This document shows, one piece after another, positions 33,360-42,285 of a DNA stretch of 64,000 nucleotides (its first letter is position 1; each line of letters opens with the position of its first letter). The stretch comes from Pseudomonadota bacterium (GTDB taxonomy: Bacteria > Pseudomonadota > Alphaproteobacteria > Rhizobiales > Xanthobacteraceae): positions 1 through 64,000 of the forward strand of contig JAEWJH010000018.1 of the NCBI GenBank assembly GCA_023386635.1, in the 5' to 3' direction. The translations under genes and the position numbers were made by a program. The notes under the pieces were generated by a model. It had not been told where the DNA came from. It did not search any database and saw only the letters and a list, made by a program, of their open reading frames with translations.

Positions 33360-35738
33360 ATGAATCAGACCTTGGATGTACGAGACCGGATCGTGAGGAC
33401 CCAGGGCGTTGGCGCTTCGGTGAAGCGCAACGAGGACAAGCGCCTGCTCGACGGTCACGGCGAGTATCTCGGCGACCTGCAGGTGCCGGGAATGGCGGAG
33501 GTCGCGTTTTTGCGCAGCCCCGTCGCGCATGCTCGCATTCGCGGTATCGAGATTCCCGAGGCGTACAAGGGGTCGGTGTTCCTGGCGTCGGACATCCCGT
33601 TCGCCAAGCCGATCGTCGCGGTCAGCGCCGCCAAGGGCTTCAACCCGTCGGATTATCCGGCGCTGGTGTCGGACAAGGTGAGGTTCGTCGGCGATCTGAT
33701 CGCCATCTGCATCGCGCCGACCCGTGCGGAGGCCGAGGATATCGCTCAGGCTTGCATCGTCGATTTCGAGGAACTGCCGCCGGTCTGGGATATCGACGTC
33801 GCCACCGCGCCGAATGCACCGAAGATCCACGAGCATTGGGCCGACAACGTCTACGTCGAAACAAAGATCGAGACCGGCGACATCGCCGCCGTCCGCGCCA
33901 AGGCCGAGGTGACCGTCAAGCGCAACCTGCGCATGGGCCGTCATGCCGGCGTGTCGCTGGAAGGCCGCGGCGTTCTCGCGCATTACAACCGCCGGCTCGA
34001 CGAACTGACGGTCTACAGCTCGACCCAGTTCCCGCACGTCATCCGCACCATCATGGCGACGTGTCTCGGCATCTCCGAAGCCAAGCTGCGGATTATCGCG
34101 CCCGATGTCGGCGGCGGTTTTGGTCCAAAGAACAACTTTCACCCGGAAGAACTGGCCGTTGCCGCGCTGTCGATGAAGCTCAACCGGCCGCTGCGCTGGA
34201 TCGAGGATCGCCGCGAGCATCTGATCGCATCGCCGCATGCGCGCGAGCATCGCTACGAACTCACCGCTTACGCCGATAGCAATGGTAAAATTCTCGGCCT
34301 CGAAGCCGTCGTGGTGGTCGATGCCGGCGCTTATTCGGTGTGGCCGTGGACCGCGGCGATGGAGGCGGGCATGTCGGCCGGCATCATGACCGGGCCGTAC
34401 GATATCCCGGTCTATCACGCACGCGCCGTCACGGTGGCGACCAACAAATCGCCGCTCGGTCCGTATCGCGGCGTCGGTCGCAGCGGCGCCTGCTTTGCCA
34501 TCGAAACGCTGGTCGATGCCGTCGCGCGCGAAGTAAAGCGTGAGCCGGCCGATGTGCGGATCGAGAACATGGTGCCGCTCGCGGCGATGCCGTATCGCTC
34601 CGCGACCCACAAATATTACGACAGCGGCGATTATCCGACATGCGCGCAGATGGCGCGCGACGCGGTCGACCTCCCCGGCATTCGTGCCCGCCAGGCGAAA
34701 CCGTCGCCGGATGGCAAGCTGATCGGCTTCGGCATGGCGAGCTATACCGAGCAATCGGCGCATGGCACGGCCGAGTGGGTGGCGCGCGGTCTGCCGGTGG
34801 TGTTCGGCTATGAGCCGGCGCTGGCGCGGTTCACACCGGACGGCAAGCTGATCCTGTTCGTCGGCATCCAGAACCACGGGCAGGGGCTCGAAACCACACT
34901 GGCGCAGGTCGCGCACGAAGAACTCGGCATTCCGGTCGCCGATGTCATCGTGCGGCATGGCGACAGTTCGGTGTCGCCCTATGGCATGGGCACGTTCGCC
35001 TCACGCAGCATGACCATGGCAGGCGGCGGGGTGTCGATCGCCTGCTCGCAATTGGCGGACAAGATCGCGCGCATCGGCGCGCATCTCCTGCAGGCGCCGA
35101 AGGAAGCGGTGACGCTGCGCGACGGCAAGGTGTTCTTTGGTCAGCAGAGCGTGACCTTCGCGCAGATCGGCGAGGCGGCGTTCCTGCATCCCGAGCGGCT
35201 GCCGGAAGGCGAGGAGCCCGCGCTGGAGGCCAATGCGGTCTACCAGCCGGGTCGCAGCACCGGCGCGTTCTCTTACGCGACCCATGCCTGCACCGTCACG
35301 GTCGATCCCGGCACGGGGCACGTCGAGATTCTCGATTACGTCGTCTGCCACGACTGCGGCACGATGGTGAATCCGATGATCGTCGAGGCGCAGGTCGTCG
35401 GCGGCGTCGCGCAGGGCCTCGGCACCGCGCTCTACGAAGAGATTCCCTATGACGACAACGGTCAGCCGCTGGCGTCCACGTTCCTCGATTACATGATCCC
35501 CGGCGCCACCGAAGTGCCGGATGTGCGCGTGCTGCACATGGAGACGCCGTCGCCGCATACGCGTTTCGGCATCAAGGGTATGGGCGAGGGCGGTGCGATC
35601 GCGCCGCCGGCGGTGATCATCAATGCCATCAACGATGCGTTGAAGCCGCTTGGCGCCGAGATCGGCGAGACGCCGGCGACACCTGAACGCATCCTCAATG
35701 CCATTCTGGCGGTGAAACCGGCGGGAGCGGCAGCATGA
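33360..35738 (+). CDS. Molybdenum hydroxylase large subunit, xanthine oxidase/CoxL family (not a CO dehydrogenase)
   Basis: A 792-residue molybdopterin-cytosine-dinucleotide-type subunit. The loop that in true CO dehydrogenase reads AYxCSFR is GPYRGVGR here, so CO oxidation is unlikely. The catalytic Glu is in GMGEGGAIAPP, and DVGGGFGPKNNFHPEE is a cofactor-binding segment. The enzyme is expected to hydroxylate an N-heterocycle, aldehyde or aromatic with water as oxygen source. It heads a run of overlapping genes (large, FAD, FeS, CoxG) followed by a complete Liv-type importer. Confidence 0.93.
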   Translation: MNQTLDVRDRIVRTQGVGASVKRNEDKRLLDGHGEYLGDLQVPGMAEVAFLRSPVAHARIRGIEIPEAYKGSVFLASDIPFAKPIVAVSAAKGFNPSDYPALVSDKVRFVGDLIAICIAPTRAEAEDIAQACIVDFEELPPVWDIDVATAPNAPKIHEHWADNVYVETKIETGDIAAVRAKAEVTVKRNLRMGRHAGVSLEGRGVLAHYNRRLDELTVYSSTQFPHVIRTIMATCLGISEAKLRIIAPDVGGGFGPKNNFHPEELAVAALSMKLNRPLRWIEDRREHLIASPHAREHRYELTAYADSNGKILGLEAVVVVDAGAYSVWPWTAAMEAGMSAGIMTGPYDIPVYHARAVTVATNKSPLGPYRGVGRSGACFAIETLVDAVAREVKREPADVRIENMVPLAAMPYRSATHKYYDSGDYPTCAQMARDAVDLPGIRARQAKPSPDGKLIGFGMASYTEQSAHGTAEWVARGLPVVFGYEPALARFTPDGKLILFVGIQNHGQGLETTLAQVAHEELGIPVADVIVRHGDSSVSPYGMGTFASRSMTMAGGGVSIACSQLADKIARIGAHLLQAPKEAVTLRDGKVFFGQQSVTFAQIGEAAFLHPERLPEGEEPALEANAVYQPGRSTGAFSYATHACTVTVDPGTGHVEILDYVVCHDCGTMVNPMIVEAQVVGGVAQGLGTALYEEIPYDDNGQPLASTFLDYMIPGATEVPDVRVLHMETPSPHTRFGIKGMGEGGAIAPPAVIINAINDALKPLGAEIGETPATPERILNAILAVKPAGAAA

Positions 35739-36568
35739 AACCCGCAAGCTTCGCCTATCATCGCGCGACCTCGGTCGAGGATGCCGTCGCGGCGCTCGCC
35801 GACACCAGCCAGATGACGCGCGTGCTCGCCGGCGGCCAGTCGCTGGTACCGATGCTCAATCTGCGGCTCGCGCCGGTGGACAAGCTGGTCGATCTGTCTC
35901 GGATCGCGTCGCTCAAGGCGGTCGATGAACAGACCGATGCGATCCGTTACGGCGCGCTGACGGCCCATGCCGCCTTCGAGGACGGCCGGGTGCCGGACGG
36001 CAGCAACGGGCTGATGCCCTATGTCGGCTCGCAGATCGCTTATCGCGCGGTGCGCACACGCGGCACCATCGGCGGCGCGGTCGCGCTCGCCGATCCCGCG
36101 GCGGACTGGCTGACCACGATCATCGCGCTGGAGGCAAATATCAGCGCCGTCGGCGCTGGCGGTCGCCGGACCATCGCCAGCGGCGAATTTGCCATCGGGC
36201 CGTATATGACGGCGTTGCAGGACGGCGAACTGATCGAGGCCATCGTCGTGCCGCGTCGCCCCGCGAGCGAGCGGTGGGGGCACGAAAAGGTGGCGCGCAA
36301 GACAGGCGAGTATGCGGAGTCCATGGCGATCGCGCTGATCGATCGTAGCCGCAAGACCGCGCGCGTGGTGCTCGGCGCGGCCGATGGCGCCCCGATCGTT
36401 CTCGCGGCAACCGCACGCGCTGTTGCCGGCGGACAGACCGACGACAGCCTGGTCTCCGTCATCCGCACCGAACTCGACGCCAGCGGCCGCGACTTCGCGC
36501 CGGCCAAACTCCTGATGCACAGCACGGTCATCCTGCGTGCCGTGAAGAAGGCGGCAGCCCAACAATGA
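35735..36568 (+). CDS. Molybdenum hydroxylase FAD-binding (medium) subunit, CoxM family
   Basis: A 277-residue flavoprotein subunit. The FAD motifs are AGGQSLVPMLNLRL (about residues 35-48) and TRGTIGGAVALADPAADW (about 108-125). ATG 35735 overlaps the large-subunit stop by four bases, indicating coupled translation. It accepts electrons through the FeS subunit and passes them to a soluble acceptor. Confidence 0.94.
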   Translation: MKPASFAYHRATSVEDAVAALADTSQMTRVLAGGQSLVPMLNLRLAPVDKLVDLSRIASLKAVDEQTDAIRYGALTAHAAFEDGRVPDGSNGLMPYVGSQIAYRAVRTRGTIGGAVALADPAADWLTTIIALEANISAVGAGGRRTIASGEFAIGPYMTALQDGELIEAIVVPRRPASERWGHEKVARKTGEYAESMAIALIDRSRKTARVVLGAADGAPIVLAATARAVAGGQTDDSLVSVIRTELDASGRDFAPAKLLMHSTVILRAVKKAAAQQ

Positions 36569-37068
36569 AAACAACCGTTTCCGCAACCATCAACGGCGCC
36601 GCACAGACTTTCGAGGTCGAGCCGCGCACCAGTCTGGCCGACGTGCTGCGCGAGCAGTTGCGTCTGACGGCCACGCATCTCGGCTGCGAGCATGGCGTCT
36701 GCGGTGCTTGCACCGTTCTCATCGACGGTCAGCCGGCCCGTTCGTGTATCGCGCTGGCTGTGACCCTCGATGGCGCCGCGATCACCACGCTTGAGGGGCT
36801 CGCCGACGATCCGCTGATGCAGACGCTGAAGGCGTCGTTCCACGACCAGCATGGTCTGCAGTGCGGCTTCTGCACGCCGGGCATGCTGATCAGCGGGTGG
36901 GATCTGCTCAAGCGCAAGCCGGATATCGCAGGCCAGGATATCCGCGTGGCCATGAGCGGCAATCTCTGCCGCTGCACCGGCTATCAGGGCATCGTTCGTT
37001 CCATCGAAAAGGCTGCGCAGACGGCCAAGAGTTCGGACAAAGCGCAAGCGGACGGAGCCGCCGCATGA
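36565..37068 (+). CDS. Molybdenum hydroxylase [2Fe-2S] (small) subunit, CoxS family
   Basis: A 167-residue subunit with two clusters. The plant-type ferredoxin site is CEHGVCGACTVLIDG, and the helical-domain site is CGFCTPGMLIS with GNLCRCTGYQGI. It overlaps the medium-subunit gene by four bases. It moves electrons from molybdenum to FAD. Together with the two preceding genes it forms the usual alpha2-beta2-gamma2 enzyme. Confidence 0.95.
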   Translation: MKTTVSATINGAAQTFEVEPRTSLADVLREQLRLTATHLGCEHGVCGACTVLIDGQPARSCIALAVTLDGAAITTLEGLADDPLMQTLKASFHDQHGLQCGFCTPGMLISGWDLLKRKPDIAGQDIRVAMSGNLCRCTGYQGIVRSIEKAAQTAKSSDKAQADGAAA

Positions 37069-37646
37069 AGATCGAAAAGACATTCGATCTGCCGCATCCC
37101 CGCGAGCTGGTCTGGAGCAGGCTAAACGACATTCATTTCGTTGCCCAATGTCTGCCCGGTGCGTCGATCGTGGAGGACCGTGGCGACAACAACTACAAGG
37201 GCCGGATGGCGGTGAAGGTCGGCCCGATGGCCGCGTCGTTCGACGGCGATATCGCCATCGACAGCCGCAGCGAAGACTGGACCGCGGTTGTGTCCGGCAA
37301 GGGCGCCGACACGCGCTCGAGCTCGCGCGCGTCCGGCAGCATGACCTACACGCTGAAAGATGGTAGTGCGCCGAACAGCACGCGGGTCGAGGTCGTCTCC
37401 GATATCAACCTCGCCGGGCCGCTTGCGCAATTCAGCAAGGGCGGCATCATCCAGGAGATCGCCAACCGGATCACGGCGGAATTCATCAAGAATTTCGAGG
37501 CCCGTCTGTCGGCCGCATCTGCGCCGGATCAGTCGCCGGCGACAGCAGCCGCGCCCGCGCCGCAGGCGCTCGATGCCGGCAATCTGGTCTGGAGCGTCAT
37601 CGCGGCGCGAATCCGTGCCTTCTTTGCAAGGATTTTTGGTTCGTAA
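37065..37646 (+). CDS. CoxG-like SRPBCC-domain protein
   Basis: A 193-residue protein: a START/SRPBCC domain at residues 1-150, an Ala/Pro-rich linker, and a C-terminal hydrophobic tail (NLVWSVIAARIRAFFARIF). CoxG proteins tether Mo hydroxylases to the membrane or bind hydrophobic substrates. ATG 37065 overlaps the small-subunit stop by four bases; an earlier in-frame start would lie wholly inside that gene. The coupling marks it as part of the enzyme system. Confidence 0.9.
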   Translation: MKIEKTFDLPHPRELVWSRLNDIHFVAQCLPGASIVEDRGDNNYKGRMAVKVGPMAASFDGDIAIDSRSEDWTAVVSGKGADTRSSSRASGSMTYTLKDGSAPNSTRVEVVSDINLAGPLAQFSKGGIIQEIANRITAEFIKNFEARLSAASAPDQSPATAAAPAPQALDAGNLVWSVIAARIRAFFARIFGS

Positions 37647-37696
37647 GTCGGAAACGAGAAACTGGCGTTAAGTCAATCGTAGAGGAGGAGGAATCC

Positions 37697-38830
37697 ATGA
37701 CGTTATCAAAGTCGCTTCCACTGAGCTTGATTGGTCTGGGTCTGCTTGCCATCGGCGCGCAGGCTCAAGAGACGGTGAAGATCGGTCTGATCCAGCCGTT
37801 GACCGGCTCGGTGGCCTATAACGGCACCACCGATGTCAACGGTTCGAAGCTCGCGCTTGACGAGATCAATGCCAAGGGCGGCGTTCTCGGCAAGAAGCTC
37901 GAACTGGTGATCGAGGACGGCCAGTGCAAGCCGGCCAACTCGGTCAACGCCGCTGAAAAGCTCATTCAGCGTGACAAGGTCGCCGCGCTCTCCGGCGCGT
38001 TCTGCAGCTCCGCGACGCTCGCGGTGATGCCGGTCGCCGCCAATAACAAGATCCCGCTGGTCACCGGCGTTTCGTCGAGCGCCGAACTGACGGAGAAGGG
38101 CAACCGCTGGTTCTTCCGCGCGACGGAAACCGACGCGCTGCTTGCAAAGTCGTTCGCCAAGATCCTGTTCGACCAGCTCAAGCTGCGGAAGGTCGCCTAT
38201 ATCGGCGTGAACGACGACTGGGGCCGCGGTGGCGTCGCCGAGTTCGAGAAGCAGATGACGGCTCTGGGCGCGACCACCGTCATGAAAGAATATTTCGAGC
38301 ACGGCACGTCGGACTTCTACACGATCCTGACCAAGCTGAAGGCGTCGGGCGCTGACGGCGCGTTCGTCGCGGCGGAAACGCAGGACGGTTCGATCTTCGT
38401 GAAGCAGAAGGCCGAGTTCGGTCTGCAGCTCAAGGTGTTCGGCGTCGGCTCCTGGGCCACGGCGGACTTCATGAAGCTGACCGGCGCGTCGTCGGAAGGC
38501 ATCTATGCCGCGGTGCCTTATGCCTCGACCATGGATACGCCGAAGAACAAGGCGTTCGTGGAAGCCTACACCGCGCGCTACAAGGAAGCGCCCGGCAAGT
38601 ATTCGGCCGCGGGCTACAACGCGATCAACATTCTCGCGGCTGCGATCAATCGGGCCGGTTCGACCGATGCCGAGAAGATTCGCGAAGCGCTGACCAAGAC
38701 CGATTACGAAGGCCCGAACGGCAAGTTCAAGTTCGACGCCAAGGGTCAGGCGAGCGGCTTCAATGTCGTCCTCGTCCAATTGCGCAAAGGCGTGCCGGTC
38801 GTCACCGCCACCACCTCTGTCGAGCAATAA
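37697..38830 (+). CDS. ABC transporter substrate-binding protein, Leu/Ile/Val-binding family
   Basis: A 377-residue exported binding protein. The signal peptide is MTLSKSLPLSLIGLGLLAIGAQA, with mature start QETVKIGLIQPLTGSVAYNG. Two Cys (QCKPANS and GAFCSSATL) are placed as in LivK/LivJ-type proteins. GGAGGAGG lies just upstream of ATG 37697. It sits between the molybdenum hydroxylase and the permease genes, implying capture of the hydroxylase substrate. An attenuator-like hairpin follows the gene. Confidence 0.93.
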   Translation: MTLSKSLPLSLIGLGLLAIGAQAQETVKIGLIQPLTGSVAYNGTTDVNGSKLALDEINAKGGVLGKKLELVIEDGQCKPANSVNAAEKLIQRDKVAALSGAFCSSATLAVMPVAANNKIPLVTGVSSSAELTEKGNRWFFRATETDALLAKSFAKILFDQLKLRKVAYIGVNDDWGRGGVAEFEKQMTALGATTVMKEYFEHGTSDFYTILTKLKASGADGAFVAAETQDGSIFVKQKAEFGLQLKVFGVGSWATADFMKLTGASSEGIYAAVPYASTMDTPKNKAFVEAYTARYKEAPGKYSAAGYNAINILAAAINRAGSTDAEKIREALTKTDYEGPNGKFKFDAKGQASGFNVVLVQLRKGVPVVTATTSVEQ

Positions 38831-38838
38831 CGATCATC

Positions 38839-38874
38839 GCGGGGGCGACGGAATGCCGCCTCCGCACGTCTTTT
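38839..38874 (+). terminator. Attenuator-type hairpin with U tract after binding-protein gene
   Basis: GCGGGGG (38839-38845) pairs with CCTCCGC (38859-38865), with one G-U pair, and CGG/CCG adds three more pairs across a 3-base bulge. ACGTCTTTT follows. It lies between the binding protein and livH and would allow partial termination. Confidence 0.6.
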
Positions 38875-38896
38875 AAAACATGCATGTAGTTGTTTG

Positions 38897-39769
38897 ATGG
38901 ACCTGTTCCTGCAACTTCTGGCCAACGGGCTGGTGATCGGCACGTTCTATGCGCTGTCGGCGCTGGGGCTCACGCTGGTGTTTGGCCTGATGCGGATCGT
39001 CAACTTCGCCCACGGCGAGTTGTACGTGATCGGGGGCTTGCTCGGATGGTCCTTGACGGATCAGCTCGGCCTCAATTTCTTCCTGGCGCTGGCGATTGTC
39101 GTCTTTGCGCTTGCGGTGATCGGCTATCTGATCGATCGTTTCATGATGAACCGCGTGCGCGGGCAGGGCGAAGAGCCGACGATCCTGCTGACCATCGGCC
39201 TGTCGATCTTCATCACCAACACGGCGCTGCTGATCGTCGGCACCGCCCCGCTTAAGGTCGCATCGCCCTTCGCCAACAAGCCTCTTTTTCTCGGCCCCGT
39301 GGTGCTCACGCAGTCCCGGCTGATGCTGGTGGTGATCTGTGCAGCGATCATCCTTGGCGCGCATCTGCTGATCCAGAAGACCAGTATCGGCCGCGCCATG
39401 CGTGCCACCTTCCAAGACTCGATGGCGGCGCAGCTCGCGGGCATCCGCACCGCGCATATCTATGGTTTCACCTTCGCGCTCGGTGCGGCGCTCGCCGGCG
39501 CGGCCGGCATGCTGCTCGGCTCGATCTATGTGGCGCAGGCGACGATCGGCGGTCTCGTCAGCCTCAAGGCGTTTGTCGTGGTGATCCTCGGCGGCATGGG
39601 CAGTTTTGCCGGCGCCATCGTCGGCGGTCTCATTCTCGGCGTCGCCGAGGCGCTGTGGGGCGGCTACGTCGCGACCGGTTATGTGGACGCCATCGGCTTC
39701 GCGCTGGTGATCATCATGTTGCTGGCGCGGCCCTATGGGCTGTTCGGCAAACACAACGAGCGCGCCTGA
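38897..39769 (+). CDS. livH: Branched-chain amino acid-type ABC transporter permease LivH
   Basis: A 290-residue membrane protein with the family start region ALSALGLTLVFGLMRIVNFAHGELY and about eight hydrophobic segments. The EAA-like loop MRATFQDSMAAQLAGI and the terminal VVILGGMGSFAGAIVGGLILG are typical. ATG 38897 is directly preceded by an in-frame TTG, which is not needed. The gene ends in TGATG, overlapping the livM start by one base. Confidence 0.94.
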   Translation: MDLFLQLLANGLVIGTFYALSALGLTLVFGLMRIVNFAHGELYVIGGLLGWSLTDQLGLNFFLALAIVVFALAVIGYLIDRFMMNRVRGQGEEPTILLTIGLSIFITNTALLIVGTAPLKVASPFANKPLFLGPVVLTQSRLMLVVICAAIILGAHLLIQKTSIGRAMRATFQDSMAAQLAGIRTAHIYGFTFALGAALAGAAGMLLGSIYVAQATIGGLVSLKAFVVVILGGMGSFAGAIVGGLILGVAEALWGGYVATGYVDAIGFALVIIMLLARPYGLFGKHNERA

Positions 39770-40728
39770 TGGTTTTTGAACGCAACTTCCTGCTGGCAGG
39801 GTTGGCGATCGCTTTGCTCGCACCGCTGGTTGTGCATGGCGAATACGCCATGCATATCGGCGTGTTGATCATGTTCTCGATCATGCTCGCCACCAGCTTC
39901 AATCTGATCGTCGGCTATGTCGGCGAATTGCCCTTGGGCCACACCGCGTTTCTGGGCATTGGTGCCTATGTCGGGGCCTTGCTGTCGTCGAAGTTCGGTC
40001 TCGCGTTTCACTGGACGCTGATCTGCGCGGCACTCATCTCCGCCGTCTTCGGCCTGTTTATCGGCGCGATCACATTGCGCCTGCGCGGCCCGTTCTTCGT
40101 CATCGTGACGCTGTGCTTTGCCGAAGTGCTACGGCTGATCGCCAATAACTGGATCGATCTCACCAACGGCCCCATGGGCATTTCCGGAATTCCGAAGCCG
40201 GATTGGGCCATGTCGGGCGACGTGCTGCAGCAGAAGGTGTCGTTCTATTACGTCGGCATCGTCCTGGCCGCGATCACACTCTATTTGTCCTACCGCTTCG
40301 TCTATTCGAATATCGGTCGGGCCGCGATCGCGGTGCGCGAAAACCGGTTCGTCGCGCAGTCGGTCGGCATCTGGCCGTTCTATTTCGGCCTTGTTACCTT
40401 CGTGCTGGCGGCGGCGATCTCCGGTCTCGCCGGCGGCTACTATGCTTATTACGTGTCTTTTGTCGGGCCCGAGGTGTTCGGCTTCTCGTTCATGATCACG
40501 ATGCTGATCATGGTGCTGGCCGGCGGCAAGGGCACGCTGGTCGGCCCGGTGGTCGGCGCGGTGCTGGTTGTGCTGCTCGAAGAGTTCTTGCGCGACTTCA
40601 AGGATCTGCGCTTCTCGATCTTCGGCCTGGTGGTCGTGGCGGTGGTGCTGTTCCTGCCGAAGGGGCTGATGGGGTTCATCACCAGACGGCATGAAGCATA
40701 CAAGATCAGGCAGGCCCGCGATGCTTGA
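39769..40728 (+). CDS. livM: Branched-chain amino acid-type ABC transporter permease LivM
   Basis: A 319-residue permease. Motifs are FNLIVGYVGELPLGHTAFLGIGAYV near residue 45, and AAISGLAGGYYAYYVSFVGPE and MVLAGGKGTLVGPVVGA later, all diagnostic of LivM. ATG 39769 overlaps the livH stop. It overlaps livG by eight bases at its end. It forms the translocation pathway with LivH. Confidence 0.94.
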   Translation: MVFERNFLLAGLAIALLAPLVVHGEYAMHIGVLIMFSIMLATSFNLIVGYVGELPLGHTAFLGIGAYVGALLSSKFGLAFHWTLICAALISAVFGLFIGAITLRLRGPFFVIVTLCFAEVLRLIANNWIDLTNGPMGISGIPKPDWAMSGDVLQQKVSFYYVGIVLAAITLYLSYRFVYSNIGRAAIAVRENRFVAQSVGIWPFYFGLVTFVLAAAISGLAGGYYAYYVSFVGPEVFGFSFMITMLIMVLAGGKGTLVGPVVGAVLVVLLEEFLRDFKDLRFSIFGLVVVAVVLFLPKGLMGFITRRHEAYKIRQARDA

Positions 40729-41482
40729 AGTCGAAACCCTGTCGAAGCGATTTGGCGGCCTGTCGGCGGTGTCCGACGTCAGCTTCGATGTGAAACATGG
40801 CGAGATCGTCAGCCTGATCGGCCCGAACGGGGCGGGCAAGACGACCTGTCTCAACCTGATCACCGGCTTCTACAAGCCAACCGCCGGGCGCGTGTCCTAT
40901 GAAGGCAAGGACATCACCGGCTGGGCGCCGCATGCGATCGCGCAAGGGGGCCTGATCCGCACCTTCCAGAAGACCAACGTGCTCAAGGGCCTGACCGTGT
41001 TCGGCAACGTGCTGACCGCGCGCCATCGCCACGGCAACACCTCACTGCTGCGCGCCTTCTTCCCCAGCGGCGGACAGCGGCAGCGCGAGCGCGAGCTGCG
41101 CGACGAAGCGGCCGCGATCGTCGATAAGGTCGGGCTTGGTGCGCGCATGAACACCGAGGCGGATTCGCTGTCCTGCGGCGAGTTGCGCCTCCTCGAAGTG
41201 GCGATCGCCATCAGCGCCGGTCCGAAGCTGCTGATGCTGGACGAACCGGCTGCCGGCCTCAACACCGAGGAAGCCCAGCAGCTCGGCGCGACGCTGAAGA
41301 CGCTGGTCGGACCTATGGTCGATGCGCTGCTGCTGGTCGAACACAACATGGCGCTGGTCATGGAGGTGTCGCACCGCATCGTCGTGTTGAATTTTGGCCG
41401 CAAGCTTGCGGAAGGTCTGCCGGAGGACATCCGCAGCAATCCGCAAGTAGTCGAAGCCTATCTCGGTAAGCCCGCCGCATGA
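40721..41482 (+). CDS. livG: Branched-chain amino acid-type ABC transporter ATPase LivG
   Basis: A 253-residue ATPase: Walker A GPNGAGKTT, Walker B LLMLDEPAAGLN, switch His in LVEHNMALVM. The signature is LSCGELRLLE, where Cys replaces the usual second-position Tyr/Gly residue of LSYGxQR; this is a mild variant. ATG 40721 (MLEVETLSKRFGG) is chosen because the upstream extension lies inside livM. Confidence 0.93.
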   Translation: MLEVETLSKRFGGLSAVSDVSFDVKHGEIVSLIGPNGAGKTTCLNLITGFYKPTAGRVSYEGKDITGWAPHAIAQGGLIRTFQKTNVLKGLTVFGNVLTARHRHGNTSLLRAFFPSGGQRQRERELRDEAAAIVDKVGLGARMNTEADSLSCGELRLLEVAIAISAGPKLLMLDEPAAGLNTEEAQQLGATLKTLVGPMVDALLLVEHNMALVMEVSHRIVVLNFGRKLAEGLPEDIRSNPQVVEAYLGKPAA

Positions 41483-42201
41483 CCGATACATCTTCCATTC
41501 TCGAACTGAGCAACGTCGATGCGGCCTATGGCAAGGTCAAGTCGCTGCACGGCATCAGCATTCGCGTCGCGCGCGGCGAGGTCGTCGCGCTGATCGGTGC
41601 GAACGGCGCCGGCAAGAGCACGACCTTGCGCGCCATTTCCGGCCTGCTGGCGCCGACCGCCGGCGATATCCGGTTCGAGGGCCGTTCGATCGCCAGACAG
41701 CGGCCGGACCTGATCGTGCGCGCCGGCATCGCGCATTGCCCGGAAGAGCGGCATGTCTGGCCGGATCTCACGGTGCAGGAGAACCTGCATCTCGGCGCCT
41801 ATCTGTGCCGCGACAAGGGCGAGGTCGCGAAGCGCGAGGAGATGGTGCTGCAGCGGTTCCCGCGTCTGCGTGAGCGCGCCAAGCAGGCGGCGGGAACGCT
41901 GTCCGGCGGCGAGCAGCAGATGCTGGCGATCGGCCGCGCGCTGATGTCGGCGCCGAAGCTGCTGCTGCTGGACGAGCCGAGCCTTGGCCTCAGCCCGGTC
42001 ATCACCATGGAAGTGCTGTCGGTGATCCGCGATCTGCGCGATCAGGGCATCACCATCGTCTTGGTCGAGCAGAACGTCCACAATGCGCTGTCGGTCGCGA
42101 GCCGTGCCTATGTGCTCGCCACAGGGCGCGTGGTCGCGGAAGACAGCGGCGCCGCGCTCCTGAACAACGCCGAAGTTTTGCGCGCCTATCTCAGCGGCTG
42201 A
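41479..42201 (+). CDS. livF: Branched-chain amino acid-type ABC transporter ATPase LivF
   Basis: A 240-residue ATPase: Walker A GANGAGKST, signature LSGGEQQMLAIGRAL, Walker B LLLLDEPSLGLSP, switch His replaced by Gln as is normal for LivF (LVEQNVHNAL). It overlaps livG by four bases and completes the importer. A GC hairpin follows downstream. Confidence 0.94.
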   Translation: MTDTSSILELSNVDAAYGKVKSLHGISIRVARGEVVALIGANGAGKSTTLRAISGLLAPTAGDIRFEGRSIARQRPDLIVRAGIAHCPEERHVWPDLTVQENLHLGAYLCRDKGEVAKREEMVLQRFPRLRERAKQAAGTLSGGEQQMLAIGRALMSAPKLLLLDEPSLGLSPVITMEVLSVIRDLRDQGITIVLVEQNVHNALSVASRAYVLATGRVVAEDSGAALLNNAEVLRAYLSG

Positions 42202-42228
42202 CGGCGCTCCGCCGTCCCGCAACGCGAT

Positions 42229-42249
42229 GCGCGGGGCTCATCCCCGCGC
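42229..42249 (+). terminator. GC-rich hairpin after livF
   Basis: GCGCGGGG (42229-42236) and CCCCGCGC (42242-42249) form a perfect 8-bp stem with a CTCAT loop. A smaller perfect hairpin, ACGGCG-CTC-CGCCGT, lies just before it near 42201-42215. No long U tract follows, so it may only attenuate expression of the amidohydrolase downstream. Confidence 0.5.
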
Positions 42250-42285
42250 TTGCAATCGATGCGGTTTTCCAAGAACAATCCGCTC

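Noticed and set aside
33273..34958. A 561-codon minus-strand open frame
   Set aside because: It is antisense to the molybdenum hydroxylase large subunit and overlaps the gntR promoter. No recognisable protein features.
33360..37068. Aerobic carbon monoxide dehydrogenase (CoxMSL)
   Set aside because: The subunits look Cox-like, but the active-site loop is GPYRGVGR rather than the AYxCSFR of true CO dehydrogenase, so CO oxidation is not supported.
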